64,000 nucleotides of DNA, taken from contig JASBYJ010000011.1 in the NCBI GenBank assembly GCA_029984035.1, forward strand, positions 1 to 64,000, given 5' to 3'. This document shows, in pieces, positions 18,245 to 28,290 of this stretch. The position numbers were made by a program, and so were the translations under genes. The first letter of the stretch is position 1; every line of letters begins with the position of its first letter. The notes beneath the pieces were generated by a model. It ran no database searches and was not told where the DNA came from. It was given only the letters and a program-made list of their open reading frames with translations. The DNA comes from Conchiformibius sp. Its GTDB lineage: Bacteria; Pseudomonadota; Gammaproteobacteria; Burkholderiales; Neisseriaceae.

Positions 18245-18467
18245 GTTGCTTCCTTTGTAAGTGGACGTAAATGCGGGTTTATAGCAAAAAAAACGGGTGT
18301 CGGCTACTTTCAGGCAGCCTTTGCCGTTTTCAGGCTGCCTGAAAGGCGGTTGTGCTAGAATGGCACGTTTGAAATTACCCGGGGCAAAAGGCGTCCCAAC
18401 CTCGCCAACCAAACGGCGATACAACCGCCTGATTAACCCCATAGCAGCCTGAAACAGGAAAACACTC

Positions 18468-19832
18468 ATGTTAGACAATTTAACCCAACGCTTCGGCAAA
18501 GTATTCAAAAACATCCGTTCGCAAGGCAGCCTGAACGAAGACAATATCAAAGAAGCCTTGCGCGAAGTGCGCCTAGCCCTTTTGGAAGCGGACGTTGCCT
18601 TGCCTGTGGTGAAAGATTTCGTCAATCAGATTAAAGAACGCGCACTAGGCAGGGAAATCGGCAAACATCTGACTGCGGAACAGGCTTTTTTCGGCATAGT
18701 AAACGAAGCCTTAACCGAATTGATGGGCAAGGAAAACAGCAAACTCAATCTTGCCGCCACGCCGCCTGCGGTGATTTTGATGGCAGGTTTGCAGGGCGCG
18801 GGCAAAACCACTACGGCAGGCAAGCTGGCGCGTTTGATTAAAGAACAAGACGCCAAAAAGAAAATCCTGCTGGTGTCGGCAGACATATACCGCCCCGCTG
18901 CGATTGAGCAGTTGCGTTTGCTGTCCGAACAGGTGAAGGTGGATTTTTTCCCGTCCGATGTATCGCAAAATCCGGTCGATATCGCCCTTGCCGCACAAAA
19001 TTACGCCAAGAAACACTTTTATGACGTGTTGATTGTGGATACCGCAGGCCGTTTGGCGATAGACCAAGAGATGATGGCGGAAATCGCCGCCATTCATGCG
19101 GCGGTAAAGCCGGTGGAAACCCTGTTTGTGATTGACGCCATGTTGGGTCAAGATGCCGTCAACACTGCCAAAGCCTTTGACGATACCCTTGCACTCACCG
19201 GCGTGGTATTGACCAAAATGGACGGCGATTCACGCGGCGGTGCCGCACTGTCCGTACGGTATGTTACCGGCAAACCGATTAAATTCATCGGCGTAGGAGA
19301 AAAAGTAAACGGCCTAGAGCCATTCCACCCCGACCGAATTGCCAGCCGCATTCTGGGCATGGGCGATGTGATGACCTTGATTGAAGACGTTCAGAAAGGA
19401 ATTGACGAAGAAGCCGCCGTAGAAATGGCGAAAAAACTGCAAAAAGGCAAAGGCTTCGATTTGAACGATTTCAGAGAGCAAATCCGCCAAATGCGCAATA
19501 TGGGCGGTTTGGAGAATCTGCTGTCGAAAATGCCCGGCGAATTGGGACAAATGTCCAAACATATCCCCGAAGGCACGGCCGAAAAAGCTATGGGACACGT
19601 AGAAGCCATCATCAATTCGATGACTCCGAAAGAACGCGCCAATCCCGCTTTACTCAAAGCCAGCCGTAAAAAACGTATCGCCGCAGGTGCCGGAACCACG
19701 GTTCAGGAAGTCAATAAAATGTTGAAGCAGTTTGAACAGTCTCAGCAAATGATGAAAATGTTCAGCGGCAAAGGCATGGCTAAACTGATGAAAATGGCAG
19801 GCGGGATGAAGGGAATATTCCCCGGTCGTTAA
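18468..19832 (+). CDS. ffh: Signal recognition particle protein Ffh
   Basis: The GTPase subunit of the signal recognition particle, which targets membrane proteins to FtsY and SecYEG. The 454-aa protein has an N domain (1-90), a G domain with GLQGAGKTTTAGKLA near 107 (P-loop), DTAGRLAID near 190 and TKMDGDSRGG near 247, then a methionine-rich M domain (320-454) ending in MKMAGGMKGIFPGR. An in-frame DUS encodes QGSLNED near residue 19. The 4.5S RNA gene was not found nearby. A poor ribosome site (ACAGGAAAAC) precedes the ATG. Confidence 0.97.
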   Translation: MLDNLTQRFGKVFKNIRSQGSLNEDNIKEALREVRLALLEADVALPVVKDFVNQIKERALGREIGKHLTAEQAFFGIVNEALTELMGKENSKLNLAATPPAVILMAGLQGAGKTTTAGKLARLIKEQDAKKKILLVSADIYRPAAIEQLRLLSEQVKVDFFPSDVSQNPVDIALAAQNYAKKHFYDVLIVDTAGRLAIDQEMMAEIAAIHAAVKPVETLFVIDAMLGQDAVNTAKAFDDTLALTGVVLTKMDGDSRGGAALSVRYVTGKPIKFIGVGEKVNGLEPFHPDRIASRILGMGDVMTLIEDVQKGIDEEAAVEMAKKLQKGKGFDLNDFREQIRQMRNMGGLENLLSKMPGELGQMSKHIPEGTAEKAMGHVEAIINSMTPKERANPALLKASRKKRIAAGAGTTVQEVNKMLKQFEQSQQMMKMFSGKGMAKLMKMAGGMKGIFPGR

Positions 19833-20010
19833 TATCAAACCAGAGCCTATATACCGCAATTGGTTTACCTTTCAAAATCTGCTGTTATATCTATCCCAAA
19901 ACGGCATTTAGGCCGGGCGGAAAGGATTACTCAAGTACAAACCATACGCATCATGCCGACAAAATAATATTGCCTTAGCATTTGTTTGATAAATTAAACA
20001 ACAAACCATC

Positions 20011-21219
20011 TCACCTTAGCCGCTGATAACGTCCGCCTGCCATAGCGGCGATTTTACCTTCCAATTCCCATTCGGTGAGCAGTGCATAAATGTCGGCGGC
20101 AGAAATACCCGTCTGTTCTGCCAATGTATCCGGATGAACGGGCGTATAACCCATTTGCTGCCAGACGGGGTGTTGCTCCGCATCAAGTGGTTCTTGCGGT
20201 TTAGCTTCATGCGGTTTGGTTTGGGCTGTATTTCGGGTATGTACGGCCAATGTTTCAGGCTGCCTACTTTCGGATAAATCTGTGGATAAATTGTGATTAG
20301 GCTCCGAATAAGATGGAGATATATGGCTGCCTGAAACATTCAGCATCGGACACTCGCTGATAATATCCTCCAAACATTCCACCAATTTCGCTCCTTCTTT
20401 AATCAATTTATGACAACCTTTGCTGTGCGGATTGTCGATAGAGCCGGGAATCGCCATCACTTCGCGCCCCATTTCGGCAGCCAGTCGGGCCGTAATCAAA
20501 GAACCGCTTTCCAAAGCCGCCTCCACTACCAAAGTGGCATAACTTTGTGCGGCTATCAGGCGGTTGCGGCGCGGAAAATTCCCTGCCAGCGGACGTGTTC
20601 CCAAAGGAAATTCGGAAACAACCACCCCGTTTTCGGCAATTTGATGGGCCAGTGAGGCATTACCAGGAGGATAAATACGGTCAATTCCTGTACCCCATAC
20701 GGCAATCGTGCCGCCTGAAGCCGCGAGCGCACCCGTATGGGCAGCCGTATCAATTCCAGCGGCCATACCGGAAATCACGGTAATACCACTTTCCGATAAA
20801 GCGCGACCGAAATGCCGGGCAGTCCGCATGGCTTGGGGGGTGGCGTGGCGGCTGCCGACTATGGCAACACTCGGACGGTGCAACAAAGAAACGTCTCCGC
20901 GCACAAATAACAAAGGCGGCGCAGTCAATCCTTCATTCAACAAAGCGGGATAATCTTCGTCACATGCCAACAGCAACCGGCAGCCTGATTGCGTCTCCCA
21001 CCGCAATGCCGCATCGGCTGCAGATTTGGCCTGAGCGGTATCATTCCATGCGGCGGCGGCTTTTTTACCTTGATAAACCGAAGCGGCAATCACGTGCGCA
21101 GGTGCGGCTAAAGCCGCCTGAGCCGAACCGTATTGTTGCAACAGTGCACTAAAACTTTCCGCACCGATATAAGGGGTCAATGCGAGCTGTATCCATGCAT
21201 ACCGTTCTTGTTCCGTCAT
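20011..21219 (-). CDS. dprA: DNA processing protein DprA
   Basis: Loads RecA onto incoming single-stranded DNA during natural transformation, in keeping with the dense DUS of this genome. The 402-aa protein has a SAM-like N-terminal part, then the Rossmann core (about 105-290) with VAIVGSRHATPQAM, GMAAGIDTAAH, AVWGTGIDRIYP, and FPRRNRLIAAQS. A C-terminal winged helix (DML1-like) follows. The linker between core and winged helix (about 295-350) is long, polar and low in complexity, and partly DUS-encoded (ESRQPETL). The ATG has no clear Shine-Dalgarno site. Confidence 0.95.
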   Translation of the reverse strand: MTEQERYAWIQLALTPYIGAESFSALLQQYGSAQAALAAPAHVIAASVYQGKKAAAAWNDTAQAKSAADAALRWETQSGCRLLLACDEDYPALLNEGLTAPPLLFVRGDVSLLHRPSVAIVGSRHATPQAMRTARHFGRALSESGITVISGMAAGIDTAAHTGALAASGGTIAVWGTGIDRIYPPGNASLAHQIAENGVVVSEFPLGTRPLAGNFPRRNRLIAAQSYATLVVEAALESGSLITARLAAEMGREVMAIPGSIDNPHSKGCHKLIKEGAKLVECLEDIISECPMLNVSGSHISPSYSEPNHNLSTDLSESRQPETLAVHTRNTAQTKPHEAKPQEPLDAEQHPVWQQMGYTPVHPDTLAEQTGISAADIYALLTEWELEGKIAAMAGGRYQRLR

Positions 21220-21878
21220 AATCTATATAATTAAAATATTTGATAGAATTTAAAAAATATTCGCTTTTATCCCAAATAGAAAGCAAACTGCGCTTGTGGT
21301 TTGAATCACTGATATGGCCAATATGCTTTATCCGTCATGCAATATGGCCTGCCTCCCTGCAATGAATGAAGTATCCGTGACTCAAACTCGCCAATCATTA
21401 GAAAATGTGAAAGCCATTTGTCCGTAACATCATCTGAACTATATTGATACGGCCCGAACATATTTCCCGCTCATTCATAACAGACACCCGGATACTTTAA
21501 CCATTATGTTTTCTGTTCAAGCTGCCTGAAACCACGACAGAACAATACTTCCGGAAGTTTGATTGACCTCAGGTCTCAATCAAAAGCCTGCCTGAAAGTT
21601 TTCAGACAGGCTTACCCGACCATTTGATTTCAATATGCCGACTCTTTTGCAAAAGGTAATCGGCAGATATGAGACATATACCGTGTTTACAGTATGTCCA
21701 GATTCAGCAATCTCTCCGAATGGCATCTTAAATAATAGCCGTGTCGTAAAATCTGATTGATATTAATACAAATATTGTGTAAAAACATTTTCTTCAACGG
21801 GAATTGAAAGAAACGGTTAAAGAAAATGTTTTTAATGATATTGCAGCATCAATCTTTCTGAAAACAGAGCCTAAATAA
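21220..21878. other. Intergenic region with repeat copy C
   Basis: No supported gene. At 21585-21615, AAGCCTGCCTGAAAG and CTTTCAGACAGGCTT form an imperfect DUS-like hairpin. Repeat copy C covers 21737-21872, next to the end of zipA. Confidence 0.55.
21737..21872 (-). repeat. Dispersed 145-bp repeat, copy C
   Basis: On the minus strand it starts AGGCTCTGTTTTCAGAAAGA and ends TTTTACGACACGGCT. It aligns to copies A, B and D but has a short internal deletion after the first 40 bp. Confidence 0.78.
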
Positions 21879-23228
21879 TTAAGAAAAGAGCCGCTTAGCC
21901 AATTCGCTGCCCGGAGTAATACCGACTTGCTGCATTTCCCTTTGCCGTGCGGCAACATAGTTGCGCACTTCGCGCAACCATTCTGCAGATAAGGGGCGTA
22001 CTTGCTCGTCAACCAATTCCAGTCCCAGATTTTCGGAAAACTTCACCGCCAGCTCCATAAACCGGTTGAAATTGGCTTCGCCATCGGGAATCCGTGTAAT
22101 GTCAAACAGCATACTGAACCCTTTGTAATCGCTGTTATACAGCAGAGACTGACTGAACAGTTTGCCGTCTAAGGTATCTACTACAAACAAGGTTTCTCCC
22201 GAATCGGCAGACAAAGTAAACACGCCTTCCGTAGTGAGAACGAAGCCTGCGTTTTCTACTGTACGCTGAAGGTCTATGCCGCGGATGCTGCTGCTTCTGG
22301 ATACCATGTGAATGGCAATGGTTTGGTCGACGCGGGCGCACAATTCGTCCAAAGGAGTGGCAATGGCAAGAAAAGGAGCGGTGCTGCTCACCCTCACTTC
22401 CCCGTCCATTCTGCGGGCGAACTGTCTCACCTGTCTGGAAAAGTAGTCCAATTCGTCGGCAGATGCCAAACCATTGCGGTTAATGGCCTGCAAACCGATA
22501 CAAAACGCTTGGTATTCTTTGCCGGGAATTGGCTCGGCAGGCTGAAAACAGCCATCGGTTGTACATCCGATGATTTGGAAGGGACGTTGTTCGGAAAGAC
22601 GGGGAATCGACTGCAATTCTTTCGGGCGATAAAGTGAAACGTATGCCATAAAGTCAAAGCGCGGGTCAAACCACTGCAAATCGCTTTCGGACAAATCTTC
22701 CAACTCAATGCACAAATTACGGCGGCTGCCTGCAAAGAGACTGCTCGCCCAACTGGGCTTGGCTGCTTTTTCAGGCGTATGGGCTTTAACCGATTCTTCG
22801 GGTACGGTTTTTTCCGATTCGTTTTCTTCCTGCAAATTCAAATTAAAAAATGTACTTTCTTCTTTGCGTGCGGCAGTATCGATTTCGTGAAATTCGTCTT
22901 CACCCGGATTAAGTTCGATTTCTACCTTATCGGAAGCCTTTGGCGATTGCGTTACCGCATCCGTTTTTTGCTGCTCGGCAGCTTCTGCTTCTGCTTTTTC
23001 ACGAGCCAATTCTGCCTTGGTTTTCCTGCGTAAATCCGCCTGAGCCGACATGCCGCCATCGCGCACGGACTGAACCCGGCTATTCATCAGTGCATCTTGG
23101 TTGGCATGCCCGAACTGGCGGCGTACATGCTCGCGGTATTGCCGCTCTTGGTACATATTGTACAAAACGACAATAATCAATACGGCTAGGAAAACGGCGG
23201 CGATACTCAAAAATACGGAAGTATTCAT
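21879..23228 (-). CDS. zipA: Cell division protein ZipA
   Basis: Anchors FtsZ to the membrane at the septum. The 449-aa protein has one N-terminal transmembrane helix (MNTSVFLSIAAVFLAVLIIV onward), a charged, low-complexity linker (about 50-170, many Glu/Lys/Ala) and a C-terminal ZipA domain that binds the FtsZ tail (about 190-420). The ATG at 23228 with AGGGATT upstream is chosen over an earlier in-frame start within ampD. It begins 31 bp after the ampD stop, suggesting one transcript. Confidence 0.87.
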   Translation of the reverse strand: MNTSVFLSIAAVFLAVLIIVVLYNMYQERQYREHVRRQFGHANQDALMNSRVQSVRDGGMSAQADLRRKTKAELAREKAEAEAAEQQKTDAVTQSPKASDKVEIELNPGEDEFHEIDTAARKEESTFFNLNLQEENESEKTVPEESVKAHTPEKAAKPSWASSLFAGSRRNLCIELEDLSESDLQWFDPRFDFMAYVSLYRPKELQSIPRLSEQRPFQIIGCTTDGCFQPAEPIPGKEYQAFCIGLQAINRNGLASADELDYFSRQVRQFARRMDGEVRVSSTAPFLAIATPLDELCARVDQTIAIHMVSRSSSIRGIDLQRTVENAGFVLTTEGVFTLSADSGETLFVVDTLDGKLFSQSLLYNSDYKGFSMLFDITRIPDGEANFNRFMELAVKFSENLGLELVDEQVRPLSAEWLREVRNYVAARQREMQQVGITPGSELAKRLFS

Positions 23229-23259
23229 AATCAATCCCTGTCGGGTCGGAAAACAGCGT

Positions 23260-23826
23260 TCAGGCAGCCTGAACATCGTTGAAATCTATCGGGAAACCTT
23301 CAAGGCGCAACCTTTGCCAGTCGAAAAAATGCCCGGGGTCTGTCTTTCTTCCTGCGGCAATGTGTTGGTGTCCTGTTACGGCTTCAATGGGATATTGGCG
23401 GCATAAGGCAATCAGCAATCCGGATAAGGCTCGGTATTGGGCTTCTTCAAACGGTTCAAAATCGCAACCTTCCAATTCAATCCCTATGGAAAAAGCGTTA
23501 CAGGCAGCCTGTCCGCGAAACTGAGACACACCTGCATGATATGCCGCGTTGTCGCACGAAACAAACTGTATGACTTTGCCTCGGCGGTCAATCAAAAAAT
23601 GGCTGGAAACACGCAAGTTTTCAAGCTGCCTGAAAAAAGGGTGTTCTTCAGGCCGGATGCAATTGGTAAACAACTGTTCAACGGCGGCGTTACCGTAACT
23701 GAACGGAGGCAGGGAGATATTGTGCAACACCACCAAACGGGGGATTTCTCCGTCGGGACGGGACGAAAAGTTAGGCGATTCAAGTTGTACCGCCTGCAAC
23801 CACCGTCCGTTTTGCCAATGTCCCAT
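23260..23826 (-). CDS. ampD: 1,6-anhydro-N-acetylmuramyl-L-alanine amidase AmpD
   Basis: Cytoplasmic zinc amidase that cleaves the peptide from anhydro-muropeptides in cell wall recycling. The 188-aa amidase_2 protein has VVLHNISLPP near 32 (first zinc His), NAFSIGIELEGCDF near 113, and TGHQHIAAGRKTDPGHFFDW near 150 (zinc His and Asp). Its last codons GCT GCC TGA are part of a perfect DUS. An AGGGGAAAG ribosome site precedes the ATG. Its zipA neighbour follows at once. Confidence 0.93.
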   Translation of the reverse strand: MGHWQNGRWLQAVQLESPNFSSRPDGEIPRLVVLHNISLPPFSYGNAAVEQLFTNCIRPEEHPFFRQLENLRVSSHFLIDRRGKVIQFVSCDNAAYHAGVSQFRGQAACNAFSIGIELEGCDFEPFEEAQYRALSGLLIALCRQYPIEAVTGHQHIAAGRKTDPGHFFDWQRLRLEGFPIDFNDVQAA

Positions 23827-24000
23827 TGCTTTCCCCTGCTATTCGGATGCCGCTCTATCTTGCAACTTGCACGGTTAGTCTTGAAATCCAACCATTCGGT
23901 TCAGAACCGATAATCGGCAGCTCGCAGCACACCGCAATATCATATAGGCTGCCTGAAAAAATTTTGTCTGCTGGCGCAATGTTTCAGGCAGCCGTATGTA

Positions 24001-26769
24001 TCAAGCCAACCGTCCGTGGCACTGTTTGTATTTCAAACCGCTACCGCAAGGGCAAGGGTCATTGCGGTGAACGACATAACCCGCAGCCGCCAATGCGGAC
24101 GGCAAATAACGTGCATCCTCTTCGGTCATATTTTCAGGGTCGAATGCCGCACGGGCCAGGCTGTCGCGCGATTCACCCAAAACGGCCGACATACCGGGAG
24201 CGGGCGCATGGACGGCATGGCTTTCAAGCTGCGGCGTTTCCACTTCTTTGGCAACGTTTTCTGCAGGTTGAACCTGTACGGTAATCAGTAAATCACTGAT
24301 GCGCTGCTCTATATTTTCCCACAATTTTTCAAACAGGATAAACGCCTCGCGCTTGTATTCCTGCTTCGGATTTTTTTGCGCATAACCGCGCAAATGAATG
24401 CCTTGTCGCAAATAGTCCATAGCAGCCAAATGTTCGCGCCAGAATACGTCGAGTACTTGCAAGGCAACTTTCCGCTCAAAATCATTGAAATTTTTACGGC
24501 CAACCAATGCAACTTTTTCCTTGTAGGCTTGCTCGATTTGCTCCAACAATTTTTCTTTTACGTCTTCGTTTTCCAAAGTGTTGTCGGTTTTCAGCCAGCC
24601 TCGGATATCGGCGTGCGTACGCAATTCGCCTGCCAATTGCGCTTCCAAGGCAGCCAAATCCCATTGTTCTTCCATACTGTCGGGCGGCATATGGGTATCC
24701 ACCAACGCGCCTATCACATGAGCCCGCATGGCGCGGGTAATCGCATCGATATCGTCGCTGAGCAGAATATCGTTGCGGCGGTGGTAAATCACTTTGCGCT
24801 GCTCATTGGCCACGTCATCGTATTCCAATACCTGCTTGCGCATATCGAAGTTACGCCCTTCGACTTTGCGTTGTGCGTTTTCAATCTGACGGGTCAAAAT
24901 ACCTGCTTCGATGGCCACGCCTCGCTCGGGCGCGAGACGGTTGAGAATGGCGGCGGCGCGGTCTAAAGCAAACAGGCGCAGCAAGGGGTCTTCAAACGAC
25001 AGGTAAAAACGGCTGGAACCCGGGTCGCCCTGACGGCCCGAACGGCCGCGCAATTGGTTGTCGATACGGCGGCTTTCATGACGTTCGGTACCGATAATGT
25101 GCAAACCGCCCGCTTCGACAACGCGCTTGTTGTCGGCTTCCCAATTGTTTTCCAATGCTTCAATCAAACGCTGTTTTTCGCTTTCAGGCAGGCTCTCATC
25201 GGCGCGAATGGCATCGGCCTGATGTTTGACACTGCCGCCCAACACGATATCGGTACCGCGACCCGCCATATTGGTGGCAACAGTAATCATGCCGGGCTTG
25301 CCCGCTTGCGCGACAATCAGGGCTTCACGTTGGTGCTCTTTGGCGTTCAATACGTTATGGGGCAAGCCCGCCTGTTTGAGCAACATGGATACCAGTTCGG
25401 AATTTTCAATGGTGGTCGTACCCACCAAAACGGGTTGTCCGCGTTCGTAACAGTCTTGGATGTCTTTGATAACGGCTTCGAATTTTTCTTCGGCAGTGCG
25501 GAATACCTGGTCGTTGAAATCTTTGCGCTTGACAGGTTTGTTGGTGGGGATAATCACGGTTTCCAAATTATAAATACTTTGGAATTCATAAGCTTCCGTA
25601 TCCGCAGTACCGGTCATGCCTGATAATTTGGCATAAAGGCGGAAATAGTTTTGGAAGGTGATGGAAGCCAATGTTTGGTTTTCTTTTTTGATTTCCACGC
25701 CTTCTTTGGCCTCTACCGCCTGATGCAAACCGTCCGACCAGCGGCGCCCGTCCATCAAACGGCCGGTGTGCTCGTCCACAATGACGATTTCATTGTCTTT
25801 CACTACATAATGTTGGTCGCGGTGGAACAGGCTGTGCGCACGCAATGCCGCCATCAGGTGGTGCATCAGCATCAAATTGCCCGCAGCATAGAGCGAATCG
25901 CCTTCAGGCAGCAAACCGATGCGGTGCAAAATCTGTTCGGCATGTTCGTGCCCCGCCTCGGAGAGCGCCACTTGATGGTTTTTCTCGTCAACCCAATAAT
26001 CGCCTTCGCTGTCTTCTTTTTCCTGACGCGACAACATTTGCGGCACTTGGTTCATGATTTGATAAAGTTGGACGTTATCGTCTGCCTGGCCGGAAATAAT
26101 CAGCGGCGTACGCGCTTCGTCAATCAGGATGGAATCCACTTCGTCCACTACGGCAAAGTTCAAACCGCGTTGGACTTTATCGTATTGGTCCTGCACCATG
26201 TTGTCGCGCAGGTAATCGAAGCCGAATTCGTTGTTGGTGCCGTAGGTGATGTCGCAATTGTAGGCGGTTTGGCGCGAGAAAGGTTCCTGATTGCTCAAAA
26301 TCACGCCGACACTCAAACCCAAAAAGTTATACAAAGGGCTGAGCGTATCCGCATCGCGTTGCGCCAAATAATCGTTCACGGTTACCACATGCGCGCCCTT
26401 GCCTGTCAGCGCGTTCAAATAGACCGCCAGCGTACCGACCAAAGTTTTACCCTCGCCCGTACGCATTTCGGCGATTTTGCCGTTATGCAGCACGATACCG
26501 CCAATCAGCTGCACGTCAAAATGGCGCATACCCAAAGTACGCACCGATGCTTCGCGGCATACGGCAAACGCTTCAGGCAGGATACTGTCCAAGGATTCGC
26601 CTTGTGCGATGCGTTTTTTAAATTCGGCGGTTTTGGTTTTTAACTCTTCATCGGAAAGCGACTGCATCTGCGCTTCCATCGCGTTGATTTTGGCAACGGT
26701 TTTACGGTATTGCTTGAGCAGTCGGTCGTTGCGGCTGCCGAAAATCTTTTTGGCTAAATTGACTAACAT
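24001..26769 (-). CDS. secA: Preprotein translocase ATPase SecA
   Basis: The motor of the Sec pathway, driving unfolded precursors through SecYEG. The 922-aa protein is full length. It has Walker A in MRTGEGKTLVGTL near 102, VDEVDSILIDEARTPLIISG near 207 (DEAD-type Walker B), TVATNMAGRGTDIVLGG near 505, and QLRGRSGRQGDPGSSRF near 575. The C-terminal zinc motif CPCGSGLKYKQCHG (C-X-C-X8-CH) binds SecB. An AAGGACAAGTA site precedes the ATG. It is a single gene, with m23-type neighbours absent. Confidence 0.97.
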   Translation of the reverse strand: MLVNLAKKIFGSRNDRLLKQYRKTVAKINAMEAQMQSLSDEELKTKTAEFKKRIAQGESLDSILPEAFAVCREASVRTLGMRHFDVQLIGGIVLHNGKIAEMRTGEGKTLVGTLAVYLNALTGKGAHVVTVNDYLAQRDADTLSPLYNFLGLSVGVILSNQEPFSRQTAYNCDITYGTNNEFGFDYLRDNMVQDQYDKVQRGLNFAVVDEVDSILIDEARTPLIISGQADDNVQLYQIMNQVPQMLSRQEKEDSEGDYWVDEKNHQVALSEAGHEHAEQILHRIGLLPEGDSLYAAGNLMLMHHLMAALRAHSLFHRDQHYVVKDNEIVIVDEHTGRLMDGRRWSDGLHQAVEAKEGVEIKKENQTLASITFQNYFRLYAKLSGMTGTADTEAYEFQSIYNLETVIIPTNKPVKRKDFNDQVFRTAEEKFEAVIKDIQDCYERGQPVLVGTTTIENSELVSMLLKQAGLPHNVLNAKEHQREALIVAQAGKPGMITVATNMAGRGTDIVLGGSVKHQADAIRADESLPESEKQRLIEALENNWEADNKRVVEAGGLHIIGTERHESRRIDNQLRGRSGRQGDPGSSRFYLSFEDPLLRLFALDRAAAILNRLAPERGVAIEAGILTRQIENAQRKVEGRNFDMRKQVLEYDDVANEQRKVIYHRRNDILLSDDIDAITRAMRAHVIGALVDTHMPPDSMEEQWDLAALEAQLAGELRTHADIRGWLKTDNTLENEDVKEKLLEQIEQAYKEKVALVGRKNFNDFERKVALQVLDVFWREHLAAMDYLRQGIHLRGYAQKNPKQEYKREAFILFEKLWENIEQRISDLLITVQVQPAENVAKEVETPQLESHAVHAPAPGMSAVLGESRDSLARAAFDPENMTEEDARYLPSALAAAGYVVHRNDPCPCGSGLKYKQCHGRLA

Positions 26770-27145
26770 TACTTGTCCTTGAATCAGGCAAAACTGCGAA
26801 ATTTTAGCACAAGCCCGCTTCAGTAGGTAAAACCGCAGACGGGCCTATTGCTCGGAGCAGCGCATTGGTAACTTAACAAACCAGATGAATAACAATAAGT
26901 TAATAAACTTCAGGCAGCCTGAAACCGTTTGCCTGATAACGGAAATTTACGCGCCGGCATTGCAGCAAACCATGATGCCGCATTCTCATCAGACATACCG
27001 TTCGGCAACGTCATCATTTTGTCTAAAAATGTAACCGCGCAAAAAAGAAACCTGAGACTTAGGCTCGGGACACGGCTGCCCGAAACCCGTCTTGAACCAT
27101 ACCGCAGCGCACGATGCAAGATGGCTTTCAGGCTGCCTGAAAGCA
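26770..27145. other. Intergenic region between secA and the SIMPL gene
   Basis: No supported gene. It contains DUS copies at about 26911 and 27128. The remaining sequence shows short frames on both strands with no homology I recognise. Confidence 0.5.
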
Positions 27146-27841
27146 TCAATACATCTGAATCTTACCGCTGACAGTTTGGCGGACTTCCCCTTCTCCCGGC
27201 GCAGTATCCGCATACACCGGCGCTTTGGCATAAGCCGCACCGGCCAACGCCGCTTCAGGCGCGGCAAAACGCCGTTCTTCCTGTCGGGAAAAGGATTGAT
27301 GAATATTGATTTCCACGATTTTATAGCCGTCAAACCCCATGGTTTTGCTGATTTGTCCGGCACGCTGCCTGAAAGCGGCAAGCGACTTCTGCGAAGCCTC
27401 TTCCACCGCTGCGGCACGTTTTTGCGGCGAAACACTGTAATACAGGCTTTCCACCGCAGCATCTTGTTTCACTTCGTTAAGCAAATTCAGCAACGCAGGA
27501 AAATGGGTGCTGCTCAAACGGATTTCCGCACTGTCGCTCCATGCACGGATTCGTCCGTTTTCACCATATTCGGGGTGGCTGCTGCGGGTATTTTCCTTCA
27601 TCACAACTCCCGATGCGGCACGGATTTTTGCCGACACCCCGTGTAGTTTTTTACTCACCAAAGCGGCGGCGGCAGTATGGTTTTTCTCGCTGGCACGAAT
27701 CAGCAATACGGCATTGAGCGTGTCGTTTTCCACGCTGACAGACGCTTCTTCGCTGAAATGGATAATGTTGTAATTCAAATTATCGGCTGCGGCAGGCAAT
27801 GCGGCGGCCAAAAACAAAGCGGCAGGAATACGGCGGCGCAT
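27146..27841 (-). CDS. SIMPL (DUF541) domain periplasmic protein
   Basis: A 231-aa exported protein. The signal peptide MRRRIPAALFLAAALPAAA has a cleavage site before DN. The remainder is a SIMPL/DUF541 domain with the N-terminal strand ASVSVENDTLNAVLLI and the pattern KLHGVSAKIRAASGVVMKEN, through to GFDGYKIVEINI and a closing VSGKIQMY. The family includes periplasmic and outer membrane proteins such as E. coli YggE, implicated in stress protection. The molecular role is unclear. The ATG at 27841 with AGGAGAAT upstream is preferred over an upstream in-frame start. Confidence 0.78.
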   Translation of the reverse strand: MRRRIPAALFLAAALPAAADNLNYNIIHFSEEASVSVENDTLNAVLLIRASEKNHTAAAALVSKKLHGVSAKIRAASGVVMKENTRSSHPEYGENGRIRAWSDSAEIRLSSTHFPALLNLLNEVKQDAAVESLYYSVSPQKRAAAVEEASQKSLAAFRQRAGQISKTMGFDGYKIVEINIHQSFSRQEERRFAAPEAALAGAAYAKAPVYADTAPGEGEVRQTVSGKIQMY

Positions 27842-28290
27842 GAATATTCTCCTAAAATCAAGACAGGCGTACAATTATAGCAAGGCTGCCTGAAGCGGTG
27901 GCATTTCGAAAAAGCCGAAACAATCTTAAAGATAGTGATGTACGTATTAAAAATATGCTTGTTCCGATGTTTACCGAGTGTTGTTCCATCTTATTTTCGC
28001 ATGATTAAATGAAAGTTCAATTTTCCGCATACCGAAGTAAGGGCTGATTCTTAAACGATAAAACCGTGCCGGATTAAGGTTTATTCAAAAAATCATAAAA
28101 GACTCGGAATACTTCTGCCCAGTTGCGGGTAAACCGCAAAAACTGCAATGTGTTCAAGAAAGTCATTGCCCGTTTGGAAACATCGGACTATTCAATTTAA
28201 TGATACGCAAACATAGAATGATTTTTCCAAAACGACAAACATATACAAGCAAGATATAATGGCTGCTTTATCCGCCTGCGGGACACGGCT
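27842..28290. other. Intergenic region upstream of uppS
   Basis: No gene. The frr gene that often precedes uppS is absent. A TATAAT box at about 28254-28259 lies 32 bp before the uppS start and may be its promoter. A DUS-like AGGCTGCCTGAAG lies near 27883. Confidence 0.5.

Noticed and set aside
18245..18625. Extended N-terminus of gpmA overlapping ffh.
   Set aside because: Homology and the ribosome site begin at 18244. The extension crosses the divergent ffh promoter region.
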